A DNA stretch of 64,000 nucleotides from NCBI RefSeq assembly GCF_035610345.1, contig NZ_CP141214.1, positions 590,230-654,229 of the forward strand, in the 5' to 3' direction. Position 1 is the first letter of the stretch; every line of letters begins with the position of its first letter. This stretch comes from Sinorhizobium meliloti (GTDB lineage: Bacteria > Pseudomonadota > Alphaproteobacteria > Rhizobiales > Rhizobiaceae). This document shows positions 46,545 to 55,170 of this stretch, one piece after another. Made by a program: the position numbers and the translations under genes. A model generated the notes under the pieces. The model did no database searches and was not told where the DNA came from. It saw only the letters and a list, made by a program, of their open reading frames with translations.

Positions 46545-46835
46545 ATGGCCCGAAGGATGATACTCCCTCTCACGCTTGCGGTTGTGGCCGCGCTTGCCGG
46601 TGGGTGCGCCACCGAACAGAACCAACGTGGCCTGGGCGGAGCTCTGATAGGCGCCGGAACAGGCGCGGTGGCGGGCCAGTTGATTGGAGGGAACACAACG
46701 AGCACTGTCGCCGGTGCGGCTGGCGGAGCTCTGGTCGGGGCCGCGGTCGGAACTGCAACGACTCCGTCCTACAACCGTGGCAACTGCAGATACAGACAGC
46801 CCGACGGGACAATCATCATCGCAAGGTGCCGATGA
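46545..46835 (+). CDS. glycine-zipper outer-membrane lipoprotein
   Basis: A 96-residue protein with a lipoprotein signal peptide: LPLTLAVVAALAGGC, cleaved before Cys21 (lipobox AGGC). The mature part is a glycine zipper (GLGGALIGAGTGAVAGQLIG, then AGAAGGALVGAAVG) with a short C-terminal CRYRQPDG tail. Similar to OsmB/Lpp17-type small lipoproteins of unknown function, often stress-induced. ATG 46545 follows AAGGAG. It lies downstream of arcA with a 110-base gap. Confidence 0.88.
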   Translation: MARRMILPLTLAVVAALAGGCATEQNQRGLGGALIGAGTGAVAGQLIGGNTTSTVAGAAGGALVGAAVGTATTPSYNRGNCRYRQPDGTIIIARCR

Positions 46836-46969
46836 ACCTGCCGCCTGGCGCCCCCTGCAACCTTATTCCCGGAAGGCCGTGAACGCCTGCGCGACCGGCA
46901 CCATTGGGCATTCAGGGTGCGCGCCAGGTTGCCGCTAAGCTTCGCAACTAACGTACATGGGAGTTAGTC

Positions 46970-47464
46970 ATGTCCAGCCTGATTGCCATTATTTATCCCA
47001 GTGAAGACAAAGCCGAAGAAGTCCGACAGCGCCTGATTGGACTGCAGAAAGAATACTTGCTCACATTGGGCGACGCCGTGATCGCGACAAAGACTGACGC
47101 AGGCAAGGTCAAGTTGAATCAACTGATGAACCTCACTGCGGCTGGTGCCGCTTCAGGAAGCTTCTGGGGACTGCTCGTCGGTGTGCTGTTCCTCAACCCG
47201 CTGATCGGGGTGGCCGTAGGTGCGGCCTCCGGAGCAATCGGGGGCGCGCTGAGCGATGTGGGCATCAACGACGACTTCATGAAGGAACTTGCCAGAGGCC
47301 TTCAGCCCGGCAATGCGGCGCTGTTTGTGCTGGTCAAGGAGATGACTGAGGACAAGGTTCTGAAGGACATATCGCCATTTGGCGGCACCATCCTGAAAAC
47401 CTCACTGGATGAAAGCAAGGAGCAACTGCTGCGGGACGCCTTGCAGAAAGCGAGCGCCGCTTAG
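46970..47464 (+). CDS. DUF1269-family membrane protein
   Basis: A 164-residue protein: the N-terminal cytoplasmic part LIAIIYPSEDKAEEVRQRLI and the two glycine-rich transmembrane segments GAASGSFWGLLVGVLFLNPL and IGVAVGAASGAIGGALSDVG match DUF1269. The C-terminal part has LKTSLDESKEQLLRDAL. Function not established; often found in stress and acid-resistance clusters. ATG 46970 follows GGGAG. Same direction as the neighbours. Confidence 0.87.
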   Translation: MSSLIAIIYPSEDKAEEVRQRLIGLQKEYLLTLGDAVIATKTDAGKVKLNQLMNLTAAGAASGSFWGLLVGVLFLNPLIGVAVGAASGAIGGALSDVGINDDFMKELARGLQPGNAALFVLVKEMTEDKVLKDISPFGGTILKTSLDESKEQLLRDALQKASAA

Positions 47465-47479
47465 ACGCCGTTCGCGCTG

Positions 47480-47716
47480 GTGACGACTGAACCGGACGCG
47501 CAGAAATTGGATACTCACATGGCAGGATACGGCGAAAACTTCAACCTGATGAAAATGAAGCTGATCGGCTTCGCGAGTATCATTATTGGTTTCCTCCTCG
47601 CGGCGTCCGGCTACCGATATGGCTCGTTCGGAATCGGATTGGCAGGAGTAGTCCTTCTGCTCATCGGTATAGCTTTCATCGCGGGCCACGTCCTTCGCCG
47701 AAATGAACGGCGATAG
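47480..47716 (+). CDS. small two-helix membrane protein
   Basis: A 78-residue protein with two hydrophobic helices (KLIGFASIIIGFLLAASGYR and GIGLAGVVLLLIGIAFIAGH). It starts 15 bases after the preceding stop. The frame opens with GTG 47480; an ATG at 47519 (MAGYGENFNL) is an equally good start, with GGA eight bases upstream. Family not recognised. Probably co-transcribed with the DUF1269 gene. Confidence 0.65.
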   Translation: MTTEPDAQKLDTHMAGYGENFNLMKMKLIGFASIIIGFLLAASGYRYGSFGIGLAGVVLLLIGIAFIAGHVLRRNERR

Positions 47717-47875
47717 TGCGATCTGCCGCCCGGCACTGCCTGCAGGCGCAAGGTCCGTACAGACGGTCAGTCCGCCCGCGGATCGACGCGCCGACGCCTT
47801 TGAAGGTTTGCCGACGATCGCACCGCTTCTCGGAGCATAGTGTTTGCAACGAGCAGCCGGAGTCACGAGGAAGCC

Positions 47876-48514
47876 ATGGCATCTTACGACACCATGCCGG
47901 TCAATGCAGGTGGCGACCCGAGCGGCCCCCCGCCTTCGGTTCGGGTGGTCCTTGGCGGCGTAATGCTTCTGGCGGGACTGGTCGTCCTGGGGGATGTGGC
48001 GTTTGCACCAGTCGTCACTCCGGCCTTCGTCGGAACCGCCGCCATCTTGGTTGGCGTGTTCGAAATCGTATATGCCTTCTGGGCGCGACGATGGGGTGGA
48101 CTGTCATGGCAAACGCTGCTCGGATTTTTATACATCGCCCTGGGCTTGATGCTCACCGACGTCGCCGGCTCGGGCGTGATGGAAGTCCTAACGAACATGG
48201 TGGCCCGCTCAGGGCGCACACAAGACCTGCTGCAAACCTATACGGTCGGCCTGCTGTTCATCCTCTCGGGCGCCGTCAGGATCTTGCTCAGTATTAGCCA
48301 CTGGCGTGAGGCAGGATGGCCTATGATGCTGTCGGGAGCGTTCGGGGCCGGCGCGGGACTTGTCATCCTGGCCGAGTTCCCGAAGACGGGCCTTTGGCTC
48401 CTTGCACTCTTGCTGGGGATCGATTTTCTGGCGCATGGCGTGGCTTGGCTGAGATTTGCGTTTTTCCCCCAGCCGGACAAAACTGAAAACAATCAGGCAT
48501 CGCCAACCACCTGA
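47876..48514 (+). CDS. HdeD-family acid-resistance membrane protein
   Basis: A 212-residue inner-membrane protein with six hydrophobic segments, the typical HdeD/DUF308 pattern: VVLGGVMLLAGLVVLGDVA, then GTAAILVGVFEIVYAFWARR and LLGFLYIALGLMLTD, repeated in the second half (LLFILSGAVRILLSISHWRE). In E. coli HdeD aids survival at high cell density under acid. ATG 47876 follows GAGGAAG; the earlier ATG at 47840 is less likely. Neighbouring arginine deiminase also protects against acid. Confidence 0.85.
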   Translation: MASYDTMPVNAGGDPSGPPPSVRVVLGGVMLLAGLVVLGDVAFAPVVTPAFVGTAAILVGVFEIVYAFWARRWGGLSWQTLLGFLYIALGLMLTDVAGSGVMEVLTNMVARSGRTQDLLQTYTVGLLFILSGAVRILLSISHWREAGWPMMLSGAFGAGAGLVILAEFPKTGLWLLALLLGIDFLAHGVAWLRFAFFPQPDKTENNQASPTT

Positions 48515-48582
48515 CTGCCGGGACGGCATCGGCGCGATCGCAATCGCTGACCCACATAGCATGACCGACGATGACGACCGAA

Positions 48583-49635
48583 TTATCCGCTGGGCGTCGA
48601 AGCGTCGGTTGCGATCTCCAGACCGAACAATTCCGAAAGCCACTTGCTGGACGGATGCTGGTTGCAGAAGGTCAGCAACGCGATCGTTATCGGCACGCCG
48701 ATGAAGGCGCCGAAGATCCCCCATAGGTAACCCCATAGGAAAACGGAAAACAGGACCATGACAGGGGACATTGACAGCGCGCTGCCTGAAGCTCGTGGCT
48801 CGATATAACTGCCCACAACGAACTGAATGAGGTTCAAGCCCGTAAAGACAATCAAGACGGTCTCCACAGTCCCGAACTGGATAAGAGCAAAGAGCGTCGG
48901 GAACAGGGTGGACACAAGCGGCCCAAGAAAGGGGATGTAGTTGAGAGCGAACGCGATAAAGCCCCATTCCTCGGCGAGAGACAGCCCGACAGCGCGGGTG
49001 AAAATCCAAACCAGAAGTCCGGTGACGACACTCATCACGGTCCTGATCATCATGTAGCGGCGAATCTTCATAGCGGTTTGTTGGCTGCCACGAAGAAACC
49101 ATGTACTGCCCGTCCGGTTTCGCATGGCCTCGAGCCTGCGCCCGAAAGCCTCCACCTCCATCAGCCCGAGCAGGACATAGACGAGCGCGATCAGCCAGAA
49201 ACTCAAGGTGCTGTTAAGCCGGCCGCTTACGGCCTGTACAGTACGCACGATCCAGCCAACGCTGAAGTTCTCTGACCAGAGCATGCCAACCGCTACGCCG
49301 TGTTCCTCGAGCCACAGGCGAACCTGATCGTAGAGCTGCTGAAAACGCGCTGCATCCGCGATGAACCACCGGCCGACATGCCCGAATGCCCAGGCTATGA
49401 GCCAGCCGAACGCGACGATGGCGAGCACGACCAAGAGGAAGCTGATGATGAGCGCCAAGTGGCGAGGGAGCATAGCCTGCAAGCGGCACTGCGTCGGCCA
49501 CACAAGCGCGATGATAAATAGCGCAAAAGCTACTGGGGCAAATATCGAACTTGCCATCGAGAGCATTGCGAGGAGGAGCAGAGTCGCTATCAGAATTTGG
49601 GTGGTGTAAATTATCTTCATTCTTGCGGCGGGCAT
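48583..49635 (-). CDS. AI-2E/PerM-family membrane protein
   Basis: A 350-residue membrane protein with about eight hydrophobic helices. The family pattern is seen in LNYIPFLGPLVSTLFPTLFA, VGSYIEPRASGSALSMSPVM and FLWGYLWGIFGAFIGVPITI. Members include the putative AI-2 exporter TqsA and Na+/H+ antiporters; function is uncertain without tests. ATG 49635 is the first start; a second ATG six codons inside (MKIIYTTQIL) is also possible. It is convergent with HdeD. Confidence 0.9.
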   Translation of the reverse strand: MPAARMKIIYTTQILIATLLLLAMLSMASSIFAPVAFALFIIALVWPTQCRLQAMLPRHLALIISFLLVVLAIVAFGWLIAWAFGHVGRWFIADAARFQQLYDQVRLWLEEHGVAVGMLWSENFSVGWIVRTVQAVSGRLNSTLSFWLIALVYVLLGLMEVEAFGRRLEAMRNRTGSTWFLRGSQQTAMKIRRYMMIRTVMSVVTGLLVWIFTRAVGLSLAEEWGFIAFALNYIPFLGPLVSTLFPTLFALIQFGTVETVLIVFTGLNLIQFVVGSYIEPRASGSALSMSPVMVLFSVFLWGYLWGIFGAFIGVPITIALLTFCNQHPSSKWLSELFGLEIATDASTPSG

Positions 49636-49720
49636 GCACCTACCTCTCAGACGATCTCCTCAGTCCATCAGTAGCATGCGACGACAGCAGTCTTCGGTGG
49701 GGCCATCAGGCCGTCGTTGC

Positions 49721-51163
49721 TCACTGGGCGAGTGTGTTTTTGTAGATCATGCCGTCCTTCATGATGATCTTGAAGCTGTTGGCGGGATCGGCCACCAGGT
49801 CGATATTCTCCAGCGGATTGCCTTCGACGAGCAGGAGGTCCGCGAGCGCGCCTTCTTCGATCACGCCGAGCTTTCCCGGATAGGGGTTGCGCTTGCCCGA
49901 CAGCGCCAGCAGTTCGGCATTGGTCCCCGTCGCCATAACGAGCGCTTCGGCAGGCGTGTACCACCGCACGAGTGAGGCAAGAATTGCTCCTTGTTGCCTC
50001 GCCAGTGCACGGGAGAACAGGACATCCGTGCCCCACGCGGTCTTTATTTTGTATTTCTTTGCCAGTTCGTACGTTCTGCCGATGCCCGGCCACACCTCAT
50101 CTGCCTTGGCGCGCTCGACCGAACCCTCGCGAAGGCCTGTCCTCATCAATTCGGGAAGTGGCTGCAAGCTCAGCCAAACGTCCTTTTCAGCGATCAGCTT
50201 GGCGGTGGCCTCATCCATGAGAAAGCCGTGTTCGATGCACTTCACACCCGCAGCGATAGCCTTCCGGATCGCATCAGGGGTGAAGGCGTGCGCGGCGACG
50301 TAGGTGCCCCAATTCTCGGCGATTTCCACGGCGGCCCGCAATTCCGGTTCGGTAAAGGTGGTGACGTCGAGCGGGCTGAAGGGTGAAGATACCCCGCCGC
50401 CCGCCGTCAGCTTGATCAGAACGGCCCCTTGCATGAACTGCTCGCGGACGCGCAGACGCACCTCGTCGGGGCTGTCCACGACCATGGCACCCCCGCTCGT
50501 CTCCATCGGGGTGAGCAGGCCGCCCGTCCTCCTTGGCAGGTCGGTGAGCTGGCGGAAATCGCCATGCCCGCTGGTCACTGTGATCATGGCACCGGACGGA
50601 TAGATGCGCGGTCCGGGGATGATGCCCCGGTCTATGGCCCGCTTGAGGCCGAACGCCGGCCCGCCCACGTCGCGAACGGTGGTGAAGCCGCGCATCAGCG
50701 TATCCGTCGCCTCATCGCCGGCCACGATGCTGGCGAAGCTGACGTCGCCCATTGCCTCTGCCGGGGTGGAAGCAGCCAACATCGCATGCCAGTGCGCATC
50801 GATCAGGCCCGGCATCAGCGTTCGCCCGTTGCCGGCAATGCGCTCAGCGCCTTCGGCTTGGATCGGGCTTATCGAAATCTTGGCGATTACATTGCCCTGG
50901 ACCAGAACATTCGACGGCGCCGAAAGAGCAGCACTTTTTCCGTCGAAGATGTGGACGTTTTCGAAAAGCACGTCATCGGCGCTGGCGGTCGCGCAAAGTC
51001 CGAGCACGAGAGCCGCTGCAAGCATTTCTCTGCCAGAGCGCAGCAAGTTGAAAACGGGATGCGCAAGAAGGAACAACGCTGCAGGACGGGACACCGCATG
51101 CACGGCAGCCTTACATTGCGTCGACTGCTGCGATCCAGAGGATTTTTGACCCATGACGATCAT
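49721..51163 (-). CDS. secreted amidohydrolase (imidazolonepropionase/Xaa-Pro dipeptidase-like)
   Basis: A metal-dependent amidohydrolase. The mature protein begins about ADDVLFENVHIFDGKSAA and has the HxH metal site in GLIDAHWHAML, the bridging lysine in AVLIKLTAGGG, His in AAHAFTPDA and IEHGFLMDEA, and the Asp in AWGTDVLF. Relatives act on dipeptides, ochratoxin or lactam rings. The signal sequence MLAAALVLGLCATASA begins at Met47 (51025); a frame to 51163 would add a 46-residue, partly hydrophobic lead. Which start is used is open. Stands alone. Confidence 0.85.
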   Translation of the reverse strand: MIVMGQKSSGSQQSTQCKAAVHAVSRPAALFLLAHPVFNLLRSGREMLAAALVLGLCATASADDVLFENVHIFDGKSAALSAPSNVLVQGNVIAKISISPIQAEGAERIAGNGRTLMPGLIDAHWHAMLAASTPAEAMGDVSFASIVAGDEATDTLMRGFTTVRDVGGPAFGLKRAIDRGIIPGPRIYPSGAMITVTSGHGDFRQLTDLPRRTGGLLTPMETSGGAMVVDSPDEVRLRVREQFMQGAVLIKLTAGGGVSSPFSPLDVTTFTEPELRAAVEIAENWGTYVAAHAFTPDAIRKAIAAGVKCIEHGFLMDEATAKLIAEKDVWLSLQPLPELMRTGLREGSVERAKADEVWPGIGRTYELAKKYKIKTAWGTDVLFSRALARQQGAILASLVRWYTPAEALVMATGTNAELLALSGKRNPYPGKLGVIEEGALADLLLVEGNPLENIDLVADPANSFKIIMKDGMIYKNTLAQ

Positions 51164-51396
51164 CCCGCTTCAGGAGGAGAGGTGGTCACGCCGCAAGGAC
51201 AAGTTGTAGCTTATACAATGCAGACGTCAAGAAGCGGTGGTCTCTTTCATAGTACAGGGGGGTCGAAATCTTGGCACGCCAGATCGCCGAAAGAACGGGC
51301 AACCGCGCTTCGCCGTCTCACTCATTCCCGACATCGGATACCGACACAGTGTCCACTTGGCAGACCACTTGCTGATCGCAGACTTTCTTGGCGTAG

Positions 51397-52182
51397 TCAG
51401 CCTCCGCCGCCTGGCCGGCGGGCAGTCATGATCCACGCGCGAGAGTCGAAAAATACGCCCTTCGGGGTCATATGCGCCTCAAGCAAACCGCGCAGCCGCT
51501 GCAGTGGTTTGTCCGGCGGTTCTTTCGCGGCCGCGAGAGCGTCCTTCACAAGATAAAGGCTGGTGAGTGCATCGAACGCGGCATCGACATCCGATCCATA
51601 GAAGACCGGCTCTCGCACGTCCGCAAAGTCGATCGAAGTAAAGCCTGCCGATCTCAGAAGGTCCGCGGCAACCGGAGGATCGCCAAGTGAAAACGGGTCG
51701 GCAGCACCTGCGGAAACCGCAATTGCCGGCGCCAGGGCTTGCCGGATGGCGCGTGGCCACTCGTTGCGCTCCCGGCTCTGCCATACCATCCACACAAGGC
51801 GCGCGCCGGGGCGCATGGCCCGGCCGATATTGGCAAATGCCGCCGCCGGATCGGCAAAGAACATCACGCCAAACCGGCTGATGCAAAGGTCGAAACTGCC
51901 GGTCGGGAATCCGTGGAATTGCGCGTCGCCCTGCTCGAACATCACATTCCGCAGACCCTCGGCGGCACTCCGTCGCCTTGCCTCCTCAAGCATCTCCGCG
52001 GAAATATCCACACCGATCGCTTCGCCTTGCGGCGCGGCGCGGGCGGCTTCGCACGTCGTCTGTCCTGCACCGCAGCCGATATCGAGCACCCGATCATCTG
52101 CGCCAAAGTCGGCAGCAACCCGCAGGTGGCGATTGTGTCGCGCCAATTCTGCGTCGTAAAAGTCGGCACGATCCAACGCCAT
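51397..52182 (-). CDS. class I SAM-dependent methyltransferase
   Basis: A 261-residue enzyme. The SAM-binding motif I is VLDIGCGAGQTTC, followed by IGVDISAEMLEEARRR and the acidic motif VMFEQGDAQF. The helix and strand order matches ubiE/SAM MTase 11/25. Substrate unknown. ATG 52182 follows GAGGGAG at five bases; the longer frame to 52239 is unlikely. It lies 61 bases after the next methyltransferase, same strand. Confidence 0.9.
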   Translation of the reverse strand: MALDRADFYDAELARHNRHLRVAADFGADDRVLDIGCGAGQTTCEAARAAPQGEAIGVDISAEMLEEARRRSAAEGLRNVMFEQGDAQFHGFPTGSFDLCISRFGVMFFADPAAAFANIGRAMRPGARLVWMVWQSRERNEWPRAIRQALAPAIAVSAGAADPFSLGDPPVAADLLRSAGFTSIDFADVREPVFYGSDVDAAFDALTSLYLVKDALAAAKEPPDKPLQRLRGLLEAHMTPKGVFFDSRAWIMTARRPGGGG

Positions 52183-52243
52183 AGCACTCCCTCTCTTTGT
52201 GAGGGCTGGTCCGGGAGTTTGATTCTCCCTCCCCTGCACCCCG

Positions 52244-53050
52244 TTACTCTCGTCTTCCCGTGTAAACCGACGTGGTCATGTTTCTGGTGACAACGCCTGC
52301 GAACTCGGTTTCGGCCACTTTCTCCAGTTCGCCGAGCAATCTTTCCCGCTCGTCCTCCGGCAGTGCCGTGACATTCGAGTAGGTCGCGTAGAGGCGTCGA
52401 ACAGCGGACGGGTCCAGCGACAGGGTCCAGTCTATGAGCTCTGGCTCGTCGGTCGTAAATCCAGCCTCCGCCAAGTCGGCCAGTCGCGCTCCGACATCGA
52501 GGCCGTATGGCGTCTGGGTCGTTCCGCCACCGGACGGGCTCGTACGATGGCCCGAGAACAGGTGTGCCGTGGCTCGATGAAATGGGTCGGGCCTGACCCC
52601 GTCCCCAAACACGTTCCAAATGAGAGCGACGGTACCGCCGTCTCGCAGCAGTCGCTCTATGCGCCGCAGGGCAGGAACGGCATCGATCCAGTGGAACGCC
52701 GTCGCACTGACGACGAGATCGAAACTCTTTTCCGGAACTTTCAATTTTTCGAAGGGAGTTTCCACCACTTCGAGCTCTTCCTCGTCCAATCGATCGCGAA
52801 GAAACTTTGCTAGCCGCCTGTCTGGCTCTACAGCCAGAAGCCGTTGGGGCCGATCGTCAAGAAGGCGTTCGGTGGCCAGCCCGGTTCCGGCTCCAATCTC
52901 CAGGATGGAAATACCGCTTCGGAGTCCTGCGCGCTTTCGTAGCGCATGCCAGACGAGCTCCGGATAAGGCGGCCGGGCCGTGTGGTAATTCTGCGGGTCG
53001 AGCCCGAATGCCTTTTTGCCGAAGGAACGGGCAAGGACGTCACTGGCCAT
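52244..53050 (-). CDS. class I SAM-dependent methyltransferase, second
   Basis: A 268-residue enzyme with motif I ILEIGAGTGLATERLLD, then LLAVEPDRRLAKFL and DLVVSATAFHWID. The FHWID pattern and YHTARPPYP lead are typical of a trans-aconitate/yeast TMT1-like methyltransferase branch. ATG 53050 was chosen; a GTG three codons earlier (53059) is possible. Only distantly similar to the next gene. Probably an operon of two. Substrate unknown. Confidence 0.9.
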   Translation of the reverse strand: MASDVLARSFGKKAFGLDPQNYHTARPPYPELVWHALRKRAGLRSGISILEIGAGTGLATERLLDDRPQRLLAVEPDRRLAKFLRDRLDEEELEVVETPFEKLKVPEKSFDLVVSATAFHWIDAVPALRRIERLLRDGGTVALIWNVFGDGVRPDPFHRATAHLFSGHRTSPSGGGTTQTPYGLDVGARLADLAEAGFTTDEPELIDWTLSLDPSAVRRLYATYSNVTALPEDERERLLGELEKVAETEFAGVVTRNMTTSVYTGRRE

Positions 53051-53139
53051 GGCGGTCACCGAGTTGCTGACCGTCGAAGCTAGCTGGCAAGGCGAAGCCG
53101 ATCATCATCGCCCGACGGCGGGAGCATGAAGCTATCCCC

Positions 53140-53280
53140 TCAACTCCGGTCCAACAAGGCAAGATTGGCCTCGATCGTCTCGTCCCCCGTAAATTCCGCA
53201 CGAGCTTCGAGCAGCAATTCGCGGGCTTTTGCCTTCTCTCCGCTCTTGAGATCGACCAGGTACTGTATTGGGATCGGAAT
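53140..53280 (-). pseudogene. 3' gene remnant
   Basis: The reverse strand from about 53280 to the TGA at 53140 encodes protein-like helical sequence (YLVDLKSGEKAKARELLLEA, then AEFTGDETIEANLALLDRS). A TGA lies just upstream in frame and there is no start. It looks like the tail of a TPR-like or other helical protein, cut next to the end of the GntR gene. Family unknown. Confidence 0.45.
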
Positions 53281-53297
53281 CCCTCATCGTCCGGTTC

Positions 53298-53972
53298 CTA
53301 TCCGAGCCGGCCGCTCCGTCGGTCACGGTTCGAGAGGTTTGCGACAAGGTCGCCGAAGCGGTCGCCTTGGACAGCCACATGGCTGCGCAAACCCTCCCGC
53401 GCGCCATCCGCATTGCCGGAAAGAATGGCCTCGACGATCTCTCCATGTTCCCTGAACGAGACCTTCATGCGGTTGCGAACTCTGAGCTGGAGGCGGCGAT
53501 AGGGGCGAAGGCGGCGATGCAGGGCCGTGCATTGCTCCTCCAGAAAGCCGCTATGGCTCGCCGTGTATATCGCGCGATGGAAAATCTCGTTCTCGTAATA
53601 GTAGCGATCGGTCTCCTCGCCGAGGACCGCTCCCCGGCATTTCTCGTGGGCGGCCAACAGAGCCGCGCTGTCTTCCTCGGTATGCCGTCGCGCGGCAAGA
53701 GCGCCGGCCATGCCTTCCAGTTCAGCCATCACCTCGAACATTTCGTAGACGCGCTGCGGGGCCGGATCCACGACGACGGCGCCGCGCCGCGGTCTTATCT
53801 CGACGAGCCCGATCGCGCTCAGCTGCATCAAGGCTTCGCGGATCGGGGTGCGGGATACGCCGAAGCGCATGGCGAGTTGCGTCTCGTCCAGGCGTTCACC
53901 CGGCTCGAACTCGCCCGTCACGATGCCGTTCTCGATATCGTCCCGCAGCTTGTAGAAAATGTTCTCGCTCAT
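53298..53972 (-). CDS. gtrA: GntR-family regulator of malonate genes (GtrA/MatR-like), FCD subfamily
   Basis: A 224-residue regulator with winged helix at about 5-70 (LRDDIENGIVTGEFEPGERL, then MRFGVSRTPIREALMQLSAI) and FCD domain (FEVMAELEGMAGALAARRHT, ENEIFHRAIYTASHSGFLEE, FREHGEIVEAILSGNADGAR). Divergent from matPQMAB; in S. meliloti a GntR protein (GtrA) activates the malonate TRAP genes from the same position. A palindrome TTGTATACAA sits 40 bases upstream of its start. Assignment by synteny. Confidence 0.88.
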   Translation of the reverse strand: MSENIFYKLRDDIENGIVTGEFEPGERLDETQLAMRFGVSRTPIREALMQLSAIGLVEIRPRRGAVVVDPAPQRVYEMFEVMAELEGMAGALAARRHTEEDSAALLAAHEKCRGAVLGEETDRYYYENEIFHRAIYTASHSGFLEEQCTALHRRLRPYRRLQLRVRNRMKVSFREHGEIVEAILSGNADGAREGLRSHVAVQGDRFGDLVANLSNRDRRSGRLG

Positions 53973-54011
53973 TCCTTATCCGACCGGTTCCGTATGCAAC
54001 ATCCATTTCTC

Positions 54012-54021
54012 TTGTATACAA
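54012..54021. promoter_or_regulatory. GntR/FCD operator of the malonate regulon
   Basis: TTGTATACAA is a perfect 10-bp palindrome of the kind bound by FCD regulators. It lies between gtrA and matP, six bases before a TTGACA (54027-54032) that may be the -35 box of the matP promoter. Confidence 0.6.
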
Positions 54022-54099
54022 AAATCTTGACACGGTACGCAAGATGGATCCACTCTTACTACCAAGCCGGCGGGAGGCCGGCATGTCAGGGAGGAAGAA

Positions 54100-55104
54100 A
54101 TGAGCAGTTTTCGACGGAAGTTGACGACTTCTGCTGTCGCGGCCATCTGCAGCTTGATCGCTTCCACAGCGGGTGCCCAGACCGTGTTGAAGGCGTCACA
54201 CCAGTTCCCGGGGGGAAAGGGCGACATTCGCGACGAGATGGTGCAACTGATCGCCCGCGAGGTCGCCGCCGCCAATGTCGGCCTCGAAATCCAGGTGTTC
54301 CCGGGGTCGTCGCTCTACAAGCCGAACGATCAGTGGAACGCGGTCACACGGGGCCTGCTCGATATGACTTCGTTCCCCTTGGATTATGCTTCGGGCCGCC
54401 ACCCGGAATTCTCCGCGACGCTGATGCCCGGCCTCGTGGGAAATTTCGATCGCGCCATGCGGCTTAACGATTCCGAGTTCATGGGCGACATCAAGAAGGT
54501 CATCGAGGATGCCGGCGCCTTGGTGATCGCCGATGCGTGGCTCTCCGGCGCCTTCGCCTCCAAGAAGAATTGCATCACCTCCCCCGACACGATCAAGGGA
54601 CAGGTGATCCGCGCCGCCGGGCCGGCCTTCGAGGAAATGCTCGTGGAAGCCGGTGCTTCGATCTCATCCATGCCTTCTTCGGAAATCTACACCGGCATGC
54701 AGACCGGCGTCCTGGATGCGGCTAACACCTCGTCGGCGAGTTTCGTGTCCTATCGCCTGTTCGAACAGGCCAAGTGCCTCACGGCGCCGGGAGAAAACGC
54801 CCTCTGGTTCATGTACGAACCGGTGCTGGTGTCGAAGCGCGTCTTCGATGGCCTGACGGAAGAGCAGCAGAAGGCGATCCTTGCTGCCGGGGAAAAAGCG
54901 GAAGCCTATTTCAACGAAGAGGTCCGCAAGGGCGATCAGGTCATGATCGACACCTACAAGAAGGCAGGCGTCGAAGTCGTCGAGATGTCGAAGGAGGATT
55001 ACGATGCTTGGCTCGAACTCGCCAAGGCATCGTCCTACAAGAACTTCGCCGCCAACGTTCCCGGCGGCGACAAGCTGATCGAAAAGGCGCTGGCCGTGAA
55101 ATGA
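54100..55104 (+). CDS. matP: TRAP transporter substrate-binding protein for malonate (DctP family)
   Basis: A 334-residue secreted protein; signal peptide MSSFRRKLTTSAVAAICSLI to ASTAGA. The DctP fold is seen in VLKASHQFPGGKGDIRDEMV, NVGLEIQVFPGSSLYKPNDQ, LSGAFASKKNCITSPDTIKG and GMQTGVLDAANTSSASF. The carboxylate-binding Arg of the family lies in GQVIRAAGP. First gene of the cluster order P-Q-M-A-B, as in S. meliloti, where it imports malonate. ATG 54100 follows GGGAGGAAG. Confidence 0.92.
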   Translation: MSSFRRKLTTSAVAAICSLIASTAGAQTVLKASHQFPGGKGDIRDEMVQLIAREVAAANVGLEIQVFPGSSLYKPNDQWNAVTRGLLDMTSFPLDYASGRHPEFSATLMPGLVGNFDRAMRLNDSEFMGDIKKVIEDAGALVIADAWLSGAFASKKNCITSPDTIKGQVIRAAGPAFEEMLVEAGASISSMPSSEIYTGMQTGVLDAANTSSASFVSYRLFEQAKCLTAPGENALWFMYEPVLVSKRVFDGLTEEQQKAILAAGEKAEAYFNEEVRKGDQVMIDTYKKAGVEVVEMSKEDYDAWLELAKASSYKNFAANVPGGDKLIEKALAVK

Positions 55105-55112
55105 GGCGGACC

Positions 55113-55148
55113 GGAAGAACGGCGTGCTCCGGCGCGCCGTTCCCTTCC
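55113..55148 (+). promoter_or_regulatory. intra-operon hairpin after matP
   Basis: GAACGGCG (55117-55124) pairs with CGCCGTTC (55135-55142), extended by GGAA/TTCC. It lies ten bases after the matP stop, before matQ, in the same place as hairpins in both sugar ABC operons. Confidence 0.5.
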
Positions 55149-55170
55149 AGCGCAACTCGGGGATGATCTG

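Noticed and set aside
51237..51431. Short frames in the 51164-51396 spacer on both strands
   Set aside because: No start with a ribosome site, no family resemblance, and conflicting frames; possibly a decayed fragment but not supportable.
50429..51556. 375-codon forward ORF across the amidohydrolase gene and the spacer after it
   Set aside because: Arginine/histidine-rich shadow; the reverse frame has a signal peptide and metal-binding motifs.
53268..54467. 399-codon forward ORF across the GntR gene and the start of matP
   Set aside because: Spans an operator and two real divergent genes; amino-acid composition is non-protein-like in large parts.
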